Shown here: positions 24,507-37,200 of the stretch, in pieces
How the letters are laid out: each line of letters opens with the position of its first letter
Numbering within the stretch: the stretch's first letter is position 1
Assembly (NCBI GenBank): GCA_001643675.2
Contig: LSRY02000030.1
Coordinates: forward strand, 606,501-670,500
Source of the DNA: Monocercomonoides exilis
Lineage: Eukaryota; Preaxostyla; Oxymonadida; Polymastigidae
Direction of reading: 5' to 3'
Length of the DNA stretch: 64,000 nt
Notes under the pieces: generated by a model
Told to the model about the DNA's origin: nothing
The model's database searches: none
Seen by the model: only the letters and a program-made list of their open reading frames with translations
Program-made: the position numbers and the translations under genes

Positions 24507-26570
24507 TCACTTTATTCTCATTTTATCAATTTTAACCAAATTCTTTTTCATTGCTTTGATATTCCCAATGTAGCCTCTATCATATTTTTCCTTTCTTCGA
24601 TACGTGATCAGGTCAACTATATCTGTGCAACCTTCTTCCTCAAAAAGCTCTGCTAAATGAACACATCGCATAACAGCCATTTTCACTTCACTTGTGCTAT
24701 ATTTTTTAATAAAGTTATTTTTAAACCCAAAAATTCCTGATTGCTCATCCGATGAATTCTTTTCTTCCTCCAATTGATTGCTGAGATACGAAGACATTTC
24801 CATAAACATTTCTGTTAAATTCGTCACAAATCTTCTCAGAAATTCCAATCGGATAAATAATCCAGTGGTGTACAGAACAAAATCGAATGCACATGAAAAT
24901 ATATCTGGATATTTTGAGAGCTCAAACACAGTGTGCTTTGAATTCAAAAGTTCATTCAAAATTAAGCCCAAATAGCTCCTCCATGAATGCTTCGCGTACT
25001 TGATTGCAGGAGGCAAATCATGATTAGATACAAAATGAGAAGAGAAATAAATTGTATTTTTCTTCACTGCACGCATGCAAACAACCAAAAACTCCCGATA
25101 CTCCGTAGTCCCCACCAATCGCACCAAATTCTTCACTTTTTTAGTCGAATTGAAAATAAAATACACAACTGACGATAATGGATCTTTATATCCGTATTTT
25201 GCAATATATTCAGTTTGTTTCAAGTAGTAATCGAATGAAACTATTCTTTTAGTAGAATTGAAATAATCATCCCTCATTGGGTTCAAGTGAATCCCTTTTG
25301 TCTGCACCAAAAGAGGCTGAATGCACACAAACGAGAGAGGAATAAAACAATAATTTGGAGTTGATTGATGATATAAGCAACTTATCCGGCAAGCAGGTTT
25401 CGTTTGTTTTCTTTCTCTTGTTTCTTTGCCTTTCAGCTGACAAACCGAAGAATTCATATTCTTTCCAGGATTTTGCAATGAAACAACTTTGCGTCCAGAA
25501 ACAATAGATTTTGTACGTGCCGAACCTGAAATCTTCGCTTTTGAGATTGGTTTTTGAGGAGACGATGAAACAGAAGACGAGCTTGCAGAGCTTGTTGGCT
25601 TGACATTTAATGCTGAATTTGACGTTGTTGAAGAAGTACAAATTGAATTGGTGTCTGACGACGAAGCAAACTGCCCTGATTCGCTACCATTTAACGAAGA
25701 AGATTGCTGAGTGCACTTGAAACCATCTTCAGGAAACTTGCTGAACCATTCTCTAATAAGTGAATAACATAATTCCATCATCATTTGAACTCTCTCTTTT
25801 CCAAATAATGCAATTGGCTCACAATAATAACCAATAATTGAATTTAGTGATTCAATACACAGCCATTGATGAAATGGTGGAAGAGAACATGCATTATTCA
25901 GCAAAGAAGTTAAAATTTTTTCTCCTTTCTTTTCCTTTATTAATTTAGAAACTGAAATGCATATCAACAGAAATTGATAAATCCAAGCGATCAAAAAATT
26001 ATAAAACAATTCCAAACCGTTCTCTGAAAATTTCAAAAAGGAGAAGCACGTAATAAAAGAGTCTTCTTCGTTTAATGGTTTATTCAAAAGATTTTCAAAA
26101 GCATCGGCAATTGTACTCGTTTCTTCAAATGACAAATCGAAATTAACCATTGCTATAATGCGAGCAATTATGTTTTTTAAGCGCTGAGGCGTTCTTCGCG
26201 AAACTATTTGGTTCAGAAGTATTTTTTTCATATGAGAACGCTCAAAAATAGATCTAATTTTAGCTTCGCAATATAATGAGCACGACGATGACGCTTTAAA
26301 AGCAATAAGCTCCAAAAGGGAAAGAATTGAACTTTTTAATTCTACTGAAGGATTTTCAATATAAGTTGAAAGCATTCCAAATGAATCGGTTGTAAATTTT
26401 CGAACTTTGCAAAGAGGAATGCTTGCCAGACGCATTCCAAGCTGTTGAATAATGTTTTGTTGAACTTTTTCATTATTCTTCTGTGTAAAATAATAAACTG
26501 TCTCTTCAAAAGATAATTCTTTTCCAAAAGTGCTTTCAAAATCTTCTTTTTCTTTAGCCCTTCGAATCAA
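24507..26570 (-). CDS. Unrecognised helical (HEAT/ARM-like) protein, about 690 aa
   Basis: The frame is open for 687 codons without disruption. The region before about residue 285 and after about residue 370 is predominantly helical, with repeated Leu/Ile spacing that suggests an alpha-solenoid. A Ser/Thr-rich low-complexity linker (SSASSSSVSSSPQKP) followed by a basic stretch separates them. The C-terminus (FEEEGCTDIVDLI, then a basic tail) is weakly reminiscent of the ARM-like family ending. No in-frame ATG lies between the upstream stop and about residue 45 (LGMRLASI), so the true start is either that ATG or an upstream exon joined near an AG around 26553. The terminal TGA overlaps a GTGAGT sequence that could be a splice donor, so the 3' end is also provisional. 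No enzymatic motif seen. Confidence 0.6.
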   Translation of the reverse strand: MIRRAKEKEDFESTFGKELSFEETVYYFTQKNNEKVQQNIIQQLGMRLASIPLCKVRKFTTDSFGMLSTYIENPSVELKSSILSLLELIAFKASSSCSLYCEAKIRSIFERSHMKKILLNQIVSRRTPQRLKNIIARIIAMVNFDLSFEETSTIADAFENLLNKPLNEEDSFITCFSFLKFSENGLELFYNFLIAWIYQFLLICISVSKLIKEKKGEKILTSLLNNACSLPPFHQWLCIESLNSIIGYYCEPIALFGKERVQMMMELCYSLIREWFSKFPEDGFKCTQQSSSLNGSESGQFASSSDTNSICTSSTTSNSALNVKPTSSASSSSVSSSPQKPISKAKISGSARTKSIVSGRKVVSLQNPGKNMNSSVCQLKGKETRERKQTKPACRISCLYHQSTPNYCFIPLSFVCIQPLLVQTKGIHLNPMRDDYFNSTKRIVSFDYYLKQTEYIAKYGYKDPLSSVVYFIFNSTKKVKNLVRLVGTTEYREFLVVCMRAVKKNTIYFSSHFVSNHDLPPAIKYAKHSWRSYLGLILNELLNSKHTVFELSKYPDIFSCAFDFVLYTTGLFIRLEFLRRFVTNLTEMFMEMSSYLSNQLEEEKNSSDEQSGIFGFKNNFIKKYSTSEVKMAVMRCVHLAELFEEEGCTDIVDLITYRRKEKYDRGYIGNIKAMKKNLVKIDKMRIK

Positions 26571-27332
26571 TAAAATTATTTTTGTATTTGCAAAAAATGA
26601 ATATCAAACATTGAGTAAATCCACAGTCTGGAAGCTTTTAACTTTTTGATTCAATAAAGATCATAAGCATAATAAAATAATTATTTCCAAAGATTTGGGG
26701 TGAATATTTCACAATTATGAAAAATTCAACGATATGTTTCAGAATTATTCCGCAATCTCATAATTATAATTCTGACTTCACTGTTTGAAAATAAAAATTG
26801 AAATATCAAATAGTTCAGAATAATCTTTGTAAGAACTGTGAAGAACAAAATTCATAAAGCAAAAAATATAATCCCATTTTGTCGCAATAATTAACAGTTA
26901 TAATTTTATTCTGTACAACATTATTTGGCAAATCATAACAATAGCGGATTGAAAAAGGTCCAGCATTTTCTATTGTTTTCAATAGAAAATTTTGAAATGA
27001 GAAAAGAAGGATGATTAAAAATGAGATTTGGTAAATGGATAAGATCTTAGGGTTATCATTTAACCCCAACCCATTTTTTTATTCTGACCAAAATTTTTGA
27101 AGTGAAAAATTTTGAAAAAATAAAAAAATCCAAAAGAAGAATCAATTCTTCGAATTATCTTTCTTTTTCCTGGTTTTCTTTGCATCTCTTCGTTTTCCTC
27201 TTCGTTTGGGTCATCAAAAATAACATCAGAGCGTCTTCTTTTGATTTTATGTTTGAATTCAACCATTTCATCTTTTTCGTTTTCTTTCTCTTGTTTCATG
27301 TCTTTTTCCTTCTCCTTTTCTTCATTTCTCCC

Positions 27333-28720
27333 TTAAAATCTTTCCCAATTGTCGAGAAGTTCTTTTTTTGTTATTAACTTTCCAAAATAATCGAAACGGA
27401 AACGATGGGAAGGATGAGGGTATTTTGAAGATTCCGGCAGTTTGCGAAGAACCGGACTGAAAGTATTATGAATGACTCCGCTTTCTTCTGAAGCTTTTTT
27501 GATGGCAGAAGGAGTGAAAGCGGAGTGAATAGCTTGAGGGAGCACGTCGACAAGTGCTTTTCTCGAAGCAGACGATGAAGTTGACGATGGAGCATCAAAT
27601 GATGAAGAAAGAGAAGTTTTGAGAGTTGCAAATACTCCTCTATCGAGTGGTTGAGACAAATGGGTGCTGTGGGGGATGAACGTTACGACATCTATGTTAT
27701 TTTCTGAGAAAGTTTTCCAAATTGAAGGATCACCGCGTGAAGGATGAGAGCCGATGAAAAGAAGATATTTCTCTATATCTGGTGACATGCGCTTTCTTCT
27801 TTCAACGATGGAAGGGAGAAGAACTGTTCCCGCATATTTCTTGAAGTTTTGCTTGTCCATCCAGCCACTTTTATTAGGCCAGATGTCCAGAGTTGGAGAG
27901 AGAAGAGGCTTCAGTTCGTCCGGTTGTTTAACGCTTGGCCAGAGAATGATGCATGGCAATGAATAACCATCTGCAGCCACGGCAGCAACAAGTGTTGCAT
28001 TGTCCATTCTCTGCGCTTCCTTGCAGAACCCAGCGCTTTGTCCAGTTGGATGGATCACTTCAATATTAGCACCAGATGGTACACGCAAAGATGATTCATC
28101 AACATTAAATATTAATGAAGGTGTGTGATGATTTTTTTCATGTAAATCTGTAATCATGTTATACCAAGGCTTCATTACACTCTTGCAGGAAACAGCCAGC
28201 CTATTTATGTCCAAACTTTTCGGTTTGCTCTTTGTCAACTCAGGATGCAGCTTCAAAAACCCGTACGCTGCAGCATTTGAAACTGAAATATGTGGCTCGT
28301 TTTCTTCTTTTGTATCGTTTGAAACATTTTCCATCTAGAGAAAAAATGTTATTTTTTCAATAAAAAACTTGAGCAAACCAATTCTCTAGTTTTCTTCATT
28401 GTTAAACTGCTCCCACAAATAGAATCAATTTTGATCACATCCAGAACTGTTTCTTCTTTCTCTTTGCTGATTGCCTGCGGTCTCCCTGGTTTTCCAATTT
28501 CAATTTTCGCTCTCAATGATCGAACTGCGTTTTTAATGCTGCTGCGGCTGAATTGCTTAGAATTAATGGCGTCTGTGATCCTGACGAAGCCATCATGCAC
28601 AATATGTGACATTCGTTCCAGTTTATTCTTGTATTTTCTATATTGAAAAGAAAGGACAGTTTGGCATGTTTAAATTTTTTAAGTCCTTCTTTTCTTTTTT
28701 GTTCAAAAAGAATTCTCATT
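27333..28720 (-). pseudogene. Pogo-type DDE transposase (copy A), catalytic Asp replaced
   Basis: A candidate first exon (from 28719, MRILFEQKRKEGLKKF) may join through a 20-nt intron to a helix-turn-helix exon (RITDAINSKQFSRSSIKNAV, then GKPGRPQ). That exon joins via a 44-nt intron (28335-28378, ending CTCTAG) to the catalytic exon 27333-28334. DDE_1 motifs are FNVDESSL (first Asp) and HLSQPLDRGVF (third Asp). The second site reads LLFIGSHPSR, with Gly (GGC) where the family has Asp (GAC) 36 residues before the third Asp, so catalysis is probably lost. TAA at 27333 is followed in the same frame by about 90 open codons containing KIKRRRSD and KPGKRKIIRR nuclear-localisation-like runs, so the stop may be premature. 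Copy B shares both changes. Confidence 0.75.
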
Positions 28721-28931
28721 TTTTATTTTTGTGTTTTGATCTTATTTTCAATATTTCAAATAATTAGAAGTTTATTTAATAATTATGAAAAATGTTTTGA
28801 ATGAACAATGCAGCTTTTCACACCTTGAAACCAACCAATTTCTCTTTGAAGTTTGATGGAAGGTAAATCCCCCCTCATCTTCCCTGGTGAGATATGGGCT
28901 TTATTTAAAAATTTATTTTAAAAATACTATA

Positions 28932-29189
28932 TGGGTGATTATTTTTCAAAACATAATTTTTCATTCATCATTTTCGATTCAAAAAATATCCTTGATAAGT
29001 AGTAGATGAACGCTGAAAAGTGAACAGGTGTATTCAAGAGATCGTCATCTTTGTTTTAGCTCATTCATTTGTTTTTAATACAATCGTGATGAATTCAGCA
29101 TTTGAATTCAACATTTCATCCCAATGACAAATAACCTTCTTAAAATTAACACTCCGAAAAAAGTTATGATTTTAATAATTATCACCCAA
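28932..29189. mobile_element. 258-bp MITE with TGGGTGATT ends, inside pogo copy A
   Basis: The left end is TGGGTGATTATTTTTCAAAA and the right end ...TAATTATCACCCA; both have internal AACATAAT / GTTATGAT similarity. Comparison with pogo copy B shows an uninterrupted site (ATATAGATTCC) at the matching position. Non-coding. The short duplicated target (TA or ATA) is not fully clean. Confidence 0.75.
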
Positions 29190-29310
29190 ATAGATTCCTT
29201 TTTATGCAAAAAATCAAGTTGTTATTTCGTAAAGTGGGATTGAAAACTTTGGAAATAAAAAATAAGTCAGAGTTCAAAAAAAAAAAAGAAGGGGTTCCAT
29301 AATAACCCTA

Positions 29311-31289
29311 TATGCTTTGAAGGAATGTGGACTAAATTTCGAAAATTGTCATCAATAACTGGAAAACGAGATCATTTTGTTGATGGATAATTTTAAAAAA
29401 AATTTCTGGAAAAAATACAGAAAATTGATTTTTGAAATTTTTGTTAAAAAATTCATTATTAGAAACAAATTTAATATTTATTGAAAAAATAAAGAAAATT
29501 ATCATCCAAAAATTTCAGAGAGGAAAAAGGTTCATATGGATTTGTTGATGATTCCATATTTCACCAAAAATAATTCAAATTCGAAAAAAAAAAGTTATTC
29601 AGCTTGCAAAACAACACTGATTTAAAGAAAACATAATTTCAAAAAGTTGAATAAAAATGCGTAAAATAAATAAAGTTGAATAGTTTCAAAAAAAACAATT
29701 ACAGGTATTTTTCTTTTTTTATTCACTCGGCTCATTCATCGCTAGTAAATCACCGTTATTTATATTCGGTCCAGCAGCTTCATCAAACGTTGAACGAAAA
29801 ATGGTGTAATTATTAGTCATCCATAAAATAAACGAACATCAGCTTTGCAGTAACATATTAGAAGAAAAAGTCAAGGAATATGAGGCATTTCCTGCTCTGT
29901 TGATGAAATTGAGGATGAATGTAGAATTAAGTGGCTGATGATGCTAAAGGCACATTTTTTGAAGAAATGGTTATGATAGAAGATGAATAAACACGTCAAC
30001 AGCAAAACAATCTTCTTCGATCCTTTTCCCTCAAAAAACTGCCACATCAGTAAATATGAGGATTCATCTGCATGTTCCATTTTCTTTCCTCTTTCAGGCG
30101 GTGTTGATGAATGTTGGCTTATTAAATCTAAATCAATAAATCCGCTTCTGTGGCTGCACTCTTTTTTTGAGAAAATATCATCATCATTTCCATTTGCTCT
30201 TTCCCTCTTTAAATTCTTTCTCAAAAAATACCTTCCAATCTAGCTCAGCCCCATTGACTGCTTTTCCTCTCCCTTATTTCTCCTTTTCATTGTTATCTCT
30301 TCCCTCCCTTTGTATTTCCTCGTTCTGCACAGTTTTTCTGCCTTTCTGTCTTTTCCCCATAATACAATCTTCAAAAAGAAATCTGTCAGGAACAGAGTAA
30401 AAATAACTTTTATTTCCTTATGGCATAGGAACATAAAGACAAAAACAGATGTGAAATTTCCAATCCAAAATACAATAGAAATACAAAACAATGAGATTTT
30501 TCATGAAAATATTCAAGAAAAACAAACATTCAACGGATATTCGTTGATAATGTCATTCTTTTCTTAAGTGCCTTTGTTCTTTTCAAAATTATCCATTTTC
30601 AGTCATTTCGGACTTTCACCATTTTCCTTTTTCTCTCAAATTGTATCATTTTCTGCCCTGTTTCAAAAATAGAATCAAATGAATGAATAAAACACCCAAT
30701 GAAACATCTAATATAAATCTATTCCACACCTTCCATCTCATTGGACGAGAATGTCCAATTCAGCCATCCAACGCTTCAGAAAATAACAATCAAGAAATAA
30801 CCCTTCCAAAATGCCTCCAATGACTGCAAATGAAAAAATCACACAATTGCCAGAAAACAAAATATAAAAAGTTTCTTAAAAAAAACTTTCACTGCACAAA
30901 CCTCATCTATTGCTCAGATAAATGAATTCCAAAAAGAAAATCGCTTCTCCAACTTTCCCTTCACATGAAAAAAGAATAACTCACTCAAAGGCTTTAAAAC
31001 AAATGTTATGACAAATAGATTGAGTTTTAATAGTCTTTCTGTCTGTAATAATGAAAATATCAAAACAGGAACATTTTCAGTCAATCATTTTGTATTATTC
31101 AAATGATCAAACAACAAAGAAAATTTTGCTCATTCATAATATTTCAAAATGAATTAAATAATATATCTTGCTTTGCAATTGAACAGGAAAAATATTCTAT
31201 TTTTCATTAATTTTTATTATTGCACCCATTCTTAAAAAGAAGAAATCCAGAAAAAAAGAAAAGTGTCTTCTTCGTGCAGATAAGTTCCT
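29311..31289. other. Intergenic, no supported gene
   Basis: AT-rich sequence. A 117-codon minus-strand frame (29871-30224) has no family resemblance and is not called. The last few hundred bases are presumably the promoter and leader of the large beta-helix gene; no defined promoter motif was recognised. Confidence 0.45.
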
Positions 31290-34200
31290 ATGCTGACAGG
31301 AATATATTGTATTGTGTGCATATTATGTGTGGAATGCCTGCGCAATGGTGCCACAAATGATGAATCAAATCTGGTGGAGAATTCAATGATTGAAAGAAAT
31401 ACAGATTATTTCAACAACTCTTTGTTTGATCTCCTTCCAAATGATAAGAATGGAGATAAAAACAAGTTAGAAATGATTGTTGAAAGGAATGAAGGTGGAA
31501 TGGAAGAAAATGAAGAAAAAGAAAAATCAACAAAGAAATATACAAATATGAAAAATCAAAGAGATTGCCGAATTGTGAAAGGAAATCAATTTGAGAAATC
31601 GAATGATGAACTTTTCCATTATGAAGGAGAAATGATGAAAATTGAAAAAATATTTGAAGAAAGTGAGATTGAAGGATGTTTTATTCTGATCAATTCTTCA
31701 ATGAAGTTCAAATCATTGGGGATGATTCAACATGAAGAGAGAAATATTGTAAAAGCAGGGGATGAAAGTCTCGTTGAATTGAACGAGTGTGGTCTTTTTT
31801 TGATGAGCGGAATGTCTCCATTTTGTTTCACTGGAGGTTGTGGGGTTTTCAAGAATATTTCACTCAGATCGCGCTCAAATGGGTTTTTGGAGACATTTCC
31901 ATCTCTTTTCTCTTCAAAAGCACAAGAAGGAGAGATTTCTCAGAAATTTCATGTTTCTGTTTGTTCATCTCATTTTTCCTCTTTTTGTGTGTCATCAGCT
32001 CCATTTTTCTTTTCACCATCAATACCCCTTGTATCCCTCTCTCAACTGACATTTTCCAATATTTCAACAGCAAATGGGGCATGTTCACCTTCAACAACAA
32101 TGTCAACCCAAACCACTTGCATGATGAGTAGTTGCTTATTCTCATCAGTTTGCGATGCATATGATGGAGGGATTGTTCCCTCTCTGAACAACCCCTTGGC
32201 CTCTTTGACTGCTTTTAACACCTCATTCGTTTGGTGCTGTCGGACAAGAAATGTTGAATGCATTGGAACTGCAGATAGAAAATTGACTCCGGGGAGACAA
32301 AATGAAACATTCAATGGAGCAAACTCATTCACTTGGTGCGAATGGAATGGATCGACAACAACTGGAGAAAGTGACTCGTGGACTGATGGAGTGTCAAGCG
32401 GAGGGGCCATCTGCATGTACAATCTGGGAAATGGAGAACTTTTTGTATCACATTGTATATTCAATGGATGTGTGGCATACAGTCGCGGAGGCGGGATCAT
32501 GTGCTATTCGATTAGATCTTTTCTTATTGAAAATTCTTTGTTTAATGAATGTCATGCAGAAAATCATCATGGAGGAGGGTTATATGCAACTTCCATTTCT
32601 TTTTGCACTCGGATCAGCGGGTGCAAATTTCAGAATTGCAGCGCATTTGACTATGGAGGAGGATTATTATTGCAGTCATTTCAGGTTTCTGGAAAAGAAT
32701 GCATTGGAGGAGAAAATGGGGGAGGTGAAAGTTCATGCCTGTTTGACTGCAGTCTTTCTTCATGTTCAGTTTCACATATTTATGGTGGAGGCTTTTATTG
32801 CAGGCATGTTCCTGAACAATTCAAAATGAGGAACATTCAGTTTATTTTATGTTCTGCAGAGCGAGAGGGCGGAGGAATGTATTTTCATTCAAATCAATCA
32901 TCAATACAAAATGGCACATTCTATTGTTATTTTTTGTTTTTCTATGAATGCAAATGTAATAACAATCCATCATACGGGCATGACATGATGTTTTACGATA
33001 GCTATAATTTATTTTTGTATTCGGAAAATCCGCTCAAAGAATGCTTATCTTCAAATACAGATGAACAGAGAGTGTGCTATGGATATAATTATATTAGTTC
33101 ATGGAATTGGGCGTTTCAACACACTGAAAAGAAGGATTGGTTGAAAGATAAAACGTTATATGTTTCTGTGAATGGGGATGACTCAAATGAGCAATGTGGA
33201 GCAAATGAGAAGCATCCATGCCTTTCAGTGAAGAAGGCTTTTGAGATGTGTGAAATATTATTGAGCTTGTCGATCACGCTGATGGAAGGGAATCACACAA
33301 GCGAGGCAGCAACAATAGAAATAGTGTCGAAGAAGATGAGAGTTATGGGAGTTGGAAGCGAGATAAGTGCTATTGGAACGAAGACACTTTCATCAGTTGG
33401 AGCGCTGTTCAGTGTGTCAACAGGTCACCTTGATTTATTGCACATGAAGGTTGATTGCAACTCAAGTGCAAATCCTTCTTCACCAAGTGTGGTTGTTGTG
33501 TCTGATGGGAGTGGGTCACTCTCATTGGAGGATGTTGTGATCACCACGAGCAATATTGGAGACCATGCCATATCTTCTTCAGTGTTTGTGGTGGTGCTTT
33601 CACAGCTGTCGATGACTGATGTGGAGATCATTAATATGAATATTTCTCAATCATTGTTCTCTGAACCTGTTTTATCTTTTTCTTCGTCATCATCTGCTCT
33701 ATTTTTGACAGCCACTGCTTCTGGAGAGAGCACGCTGGCGAACTTAACAGTGAGGAATGTGAAGTTGACAGAAGGAGATGGGGTGGTTGTGGCAAAGAGT
33801 GTGGCAGAAGGGGAGACATTTGTTGTTCAGAATGTGACAATCGAAGATTGTGAGTGTGAGAATGGCAGTGGTGGTGGGATCAAGGTTGACCTATTGTCAC
33901 CCACAAGCAAGCTTCAAGCTGAAAGAACAACAACAATGAACAGATGCACAAGTAGCGAATATGGAGGAGGGATGATGCTGTATCTGGCTGACAACTCGAT
34001 TGACTTCTCGATTGTGTCAGTTGACTTTTCAGGGTGTTCTGCTTCATTGGGGGGGAATTTTGTGTTTGTGAATGGGAGCAATTCTGTGAACTGGGGAATA
34101 ACAACAGAAAAGCTGAATGTCCAGCGTGACAATTCAAAATACAATGAGCTGGTGGGATATGATCGGAGTGACACAACGATGGGGCTGTTCCCACTGAATG

Positions 34201-37200
34201 TGTATTTGGATTCATATCCAGATGCAATTCATGTGGGGAAGGGGAAGGATGGGCTGGGTGGATACGACTCGTGGTTCTGTGGGTTTGACTATTATCCGTG
34301 TGCCACCATCACCCATGCAGCGCAGGTGAGATATCCCGACACAAACAAGAAGATCGAATTGGATTCAGGATATGAGCTTTGTGAGGCAGTTGGAATGACA
34401 GATGGCCATGAATGGGAGATTTCATGTGCCACAAAAGGGATGGAGGTTGGTGTGAAAGCACCAGAGAATTTTGAGTCATCTTGTCTGATTGAGGTTCAGA
34501 GCAAGTGTTCAATGAGAAACATCAAGTTCTGTATTCCATCTGCTCTATCTGGTGCATCATCATCATCTCTGATCACATCCAATTCCATTCTCCTCACACT
34601 CACTGACTGTTCTGTTGTTTGTTCATCTGAGAATCTCATTGGATATTGCTTTGTGAATGTGGTTGGGGGAAAAGTGAAAGTGGAGGGATTGGTGATCACA
34701 GAGACCTTGATATTTGGAGAGCATTCAGTGATTGAGTTTGGCGAAGGGGTGGAATCGGTTGTGTTTTGTGGATGTGAGGTGAACAACATTGAGAAGAGAA
34801 GTGGAGATGGAGGATGGGTGAGCGGAGTGGTTGGAGCAGAAGGGGATGAGGGGAAGAATGGGATGATTGTGATTGAGTCGTGTGTTGTGAAGGGGTGCAG
34901 GTGTGTTGGTGGAAGAGGAGGTGGGATGAGTGTTGTTGTGAAGGGGGAAGGGAGTGTTGTTGTGAATGGGAGTTGTGTGATTGATGGGTGTGAGGCGAAG
35001 TGTTCAGGGGAGAGTTCAGAAGGGAGAAGAAAAGGGAGAGGGGGAGGGATGATGATTATGATGGAGAGCAGGGATGGTTCAATGAAAATGGAATCGGGAA
35101 GAGAGGGTTTGTTTGTGTTTGGAGAGGATAACAAAGCTCAATATGGGAAGGATATGTTTGTTGAATGTGGTGGAGGAGTGTTGTTGGAGTGGAAAGTGAA
35201 TGGGAGTTCATTTTCATTTTTTGATTTTGGTGTGATTCCAACAGATGTGTTGAAGTTGTGTGGGAGTGAGGATGGGAGAGAAGGGGAAGTGATTCCGCTG
35301 TTTGTGTATTTGTGTTCAATCGGGACAAAGCTGAGAGTTGATGGGAAAGGAGAGAGGGCACTGGATCAGAGCCATTGTGGGTTTGAGGAGTTTGGGTGTT
35401 TGACGATTGACTATTGTGTTGGGAAGAGAGCGAGCATCAATGTGAATGAAATTGAAGTTGCATCAGAATCATTGATAAAGAATGAGATGAAAGTGGCATC
35501 ATTTGAGGTGAGTGTTTCAGGGAAAGAAGAAGGGATGAGGGTGATTGTGAGAGATGAAGGATCGATAAATCAAAACAACCTCATTGAGTGTTCAAAATCA
35601 TTTGAGATGAGATATTTGTCATTTGTGCTGAATGATGAAATGAATGGGAAGAGAAGTGGATTTATTCACTCCTCATCATCTACCATAACAATCACCAGTT
35701 GCTCTGTCTCATTTGGAAATGATGAAATGATTGGATTCAATGTGATTTGCATTGAAGGAGGAGGTGTGGTTGTGAATGGATTTGCGATGGAAGGGGGAGT
35801 GAGAATGAATGGGAAATTGCCAATTGTTGTTTCGAATGGAATTGAATTGGAGATGAATAACAGCCGAATGAGTGGAGTGGAAGTCGTTGGCGGAATTGGA
35901 GGAGGAGGAGGAGGATGTTTGAATGTGGAGATGGGTGTGAATGGGGTTGTGAATATTGAAGAATGCAATTTGTCATCAGTGTGTTCAGGTGGAAGTGGGA
36001 TGAAAGGGGGAGGGATGAAGATATCAGTGGGGAAGGGAGGGAGTTTGGAAATGAAAGGAGTGAAATATTCAGGGTGTGAAGTGCCAAGAGAGGATATTGA
36101 GGAAGGAGGGAGAGGAATGGGAGGAGGGATGTTTGTGAAGCTGGCAGATGAGATGGGGTCCTTTGTGATGGAAGGGATGGAATTTGAGAGATGTGATGCC
36201 TGGAAAGGGAAGAATGTGTTTGTTTCGGGATGGGATTTGAGAAAGATTGTGAATGAGGAGCACTTGAAATGGGAGATAAAGGAAGAGGAGTTGGGATCAT
36301 TGGATGAGTTGTGTGGATGGGAGAGGAAGACAGCAGGAGAGGAGGGATATGTGATTCCGCTGGTTGTGTATTTGTGGAGGAACTGGAGTGGGGATGGGTT
36401 TGTTTCTCGAGAGAAAGGAGGAGACTTCAGTGGGTGTGGGTATTCAGAAGCACCATGTTCATCGATTGACCACTTGATATCACTTCGATATCCAACACTT
36501 GGAGAAGGAGAAACACATATTGCCATTGTGGGATCAGGGTTGCTGAGCCATTCCATTTCATTTTCATCATCAATTTCAGAGTCACCAAAAGTGGTGATTG
36601 AAGGGACAAAGAAAGGAACAGGAGTGACGATCAGTGATGAAGATGAGAATGATTTGTCTGATGATGGTTCAATGATCTCCTTGAATGTGAGTCTGTCATT
36701 TGTGAATGTGTCATTCACCAAGCCAGCCATCACAACCCATCACGAAGTGTTGATTGAATCCTCTGGAACAAACACATTATTGTCTGTCTCAGATTGTTCA
36801 TTTGGCCCAGGGAGGGGGGTGGCAGAAAGTTTTGGATATTGTGTGATGAGAGTGAATGGGGGGAGTGTTGTGATTGAGGGGTGTTCGTTGAGCTTGATTT
36901 CAGAGTTGAAAGGGTTGATTGCCTTCAGTTCAAGTGCACATGAGGTGACTGTTCAGAATGTGAACATCTCATTTGCTGATGTGACAGAAAGAAGTCTGAT
37001 TTCGATGATTGAAGATGAAAACCAGATGAATGGAGAAAAGAAGGTGTTTTCAAATGGGAACAGACCAGTTTTGAGGGTTGTTGGGTGTTCATTTGCGAAC
37101 ATCACGAATGAAGGGATTGGAGCGAGTGTTGTTGATGTGGGATCATTTGAGGATGGGGTGGAGTGTGTGATGGATGAGTGTTCGATGTCGAGTTGCAAGA

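Larger units (their letters stand above)
27050..29308. mobile_element. Pogo-like DNA transposon, copy A
   Basis: The termini GGGTTATCATTTAACCCC (27050) and GGGGTTCCATAATAACCC (ending 29308) are flanked by TA (27048-27049, 29309-29310). The element carries the DDE transposase gene on the minus strand. A 258-bp MITE with TGGGTGATT ends sits near its right end. Without the MITE the length (about 2.0 kb) equals copy B at 56666-58663. Over the transposase region the two copies differ at only a few bases, but they diverge strongly in the last ~170 bp on the right. Confidence 0.8.

Noticed and set aside
29871-30224. 117-codon minus-strand frame as a gene
   Set aside because: No recognisable motif, start context or splice support. 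The length is attainable by chance in 2 kb of intergenic DNA.
34496-36733. Long minus-strand open frames opposite the beta-helix gene (e.g. 355 codons at 35666-36733)
   Set aside because: Their composition (Ser/Pro/His/Thr-rich) is the mirror of the G-rich coding strand, and they show no family motifs. They are shadows.
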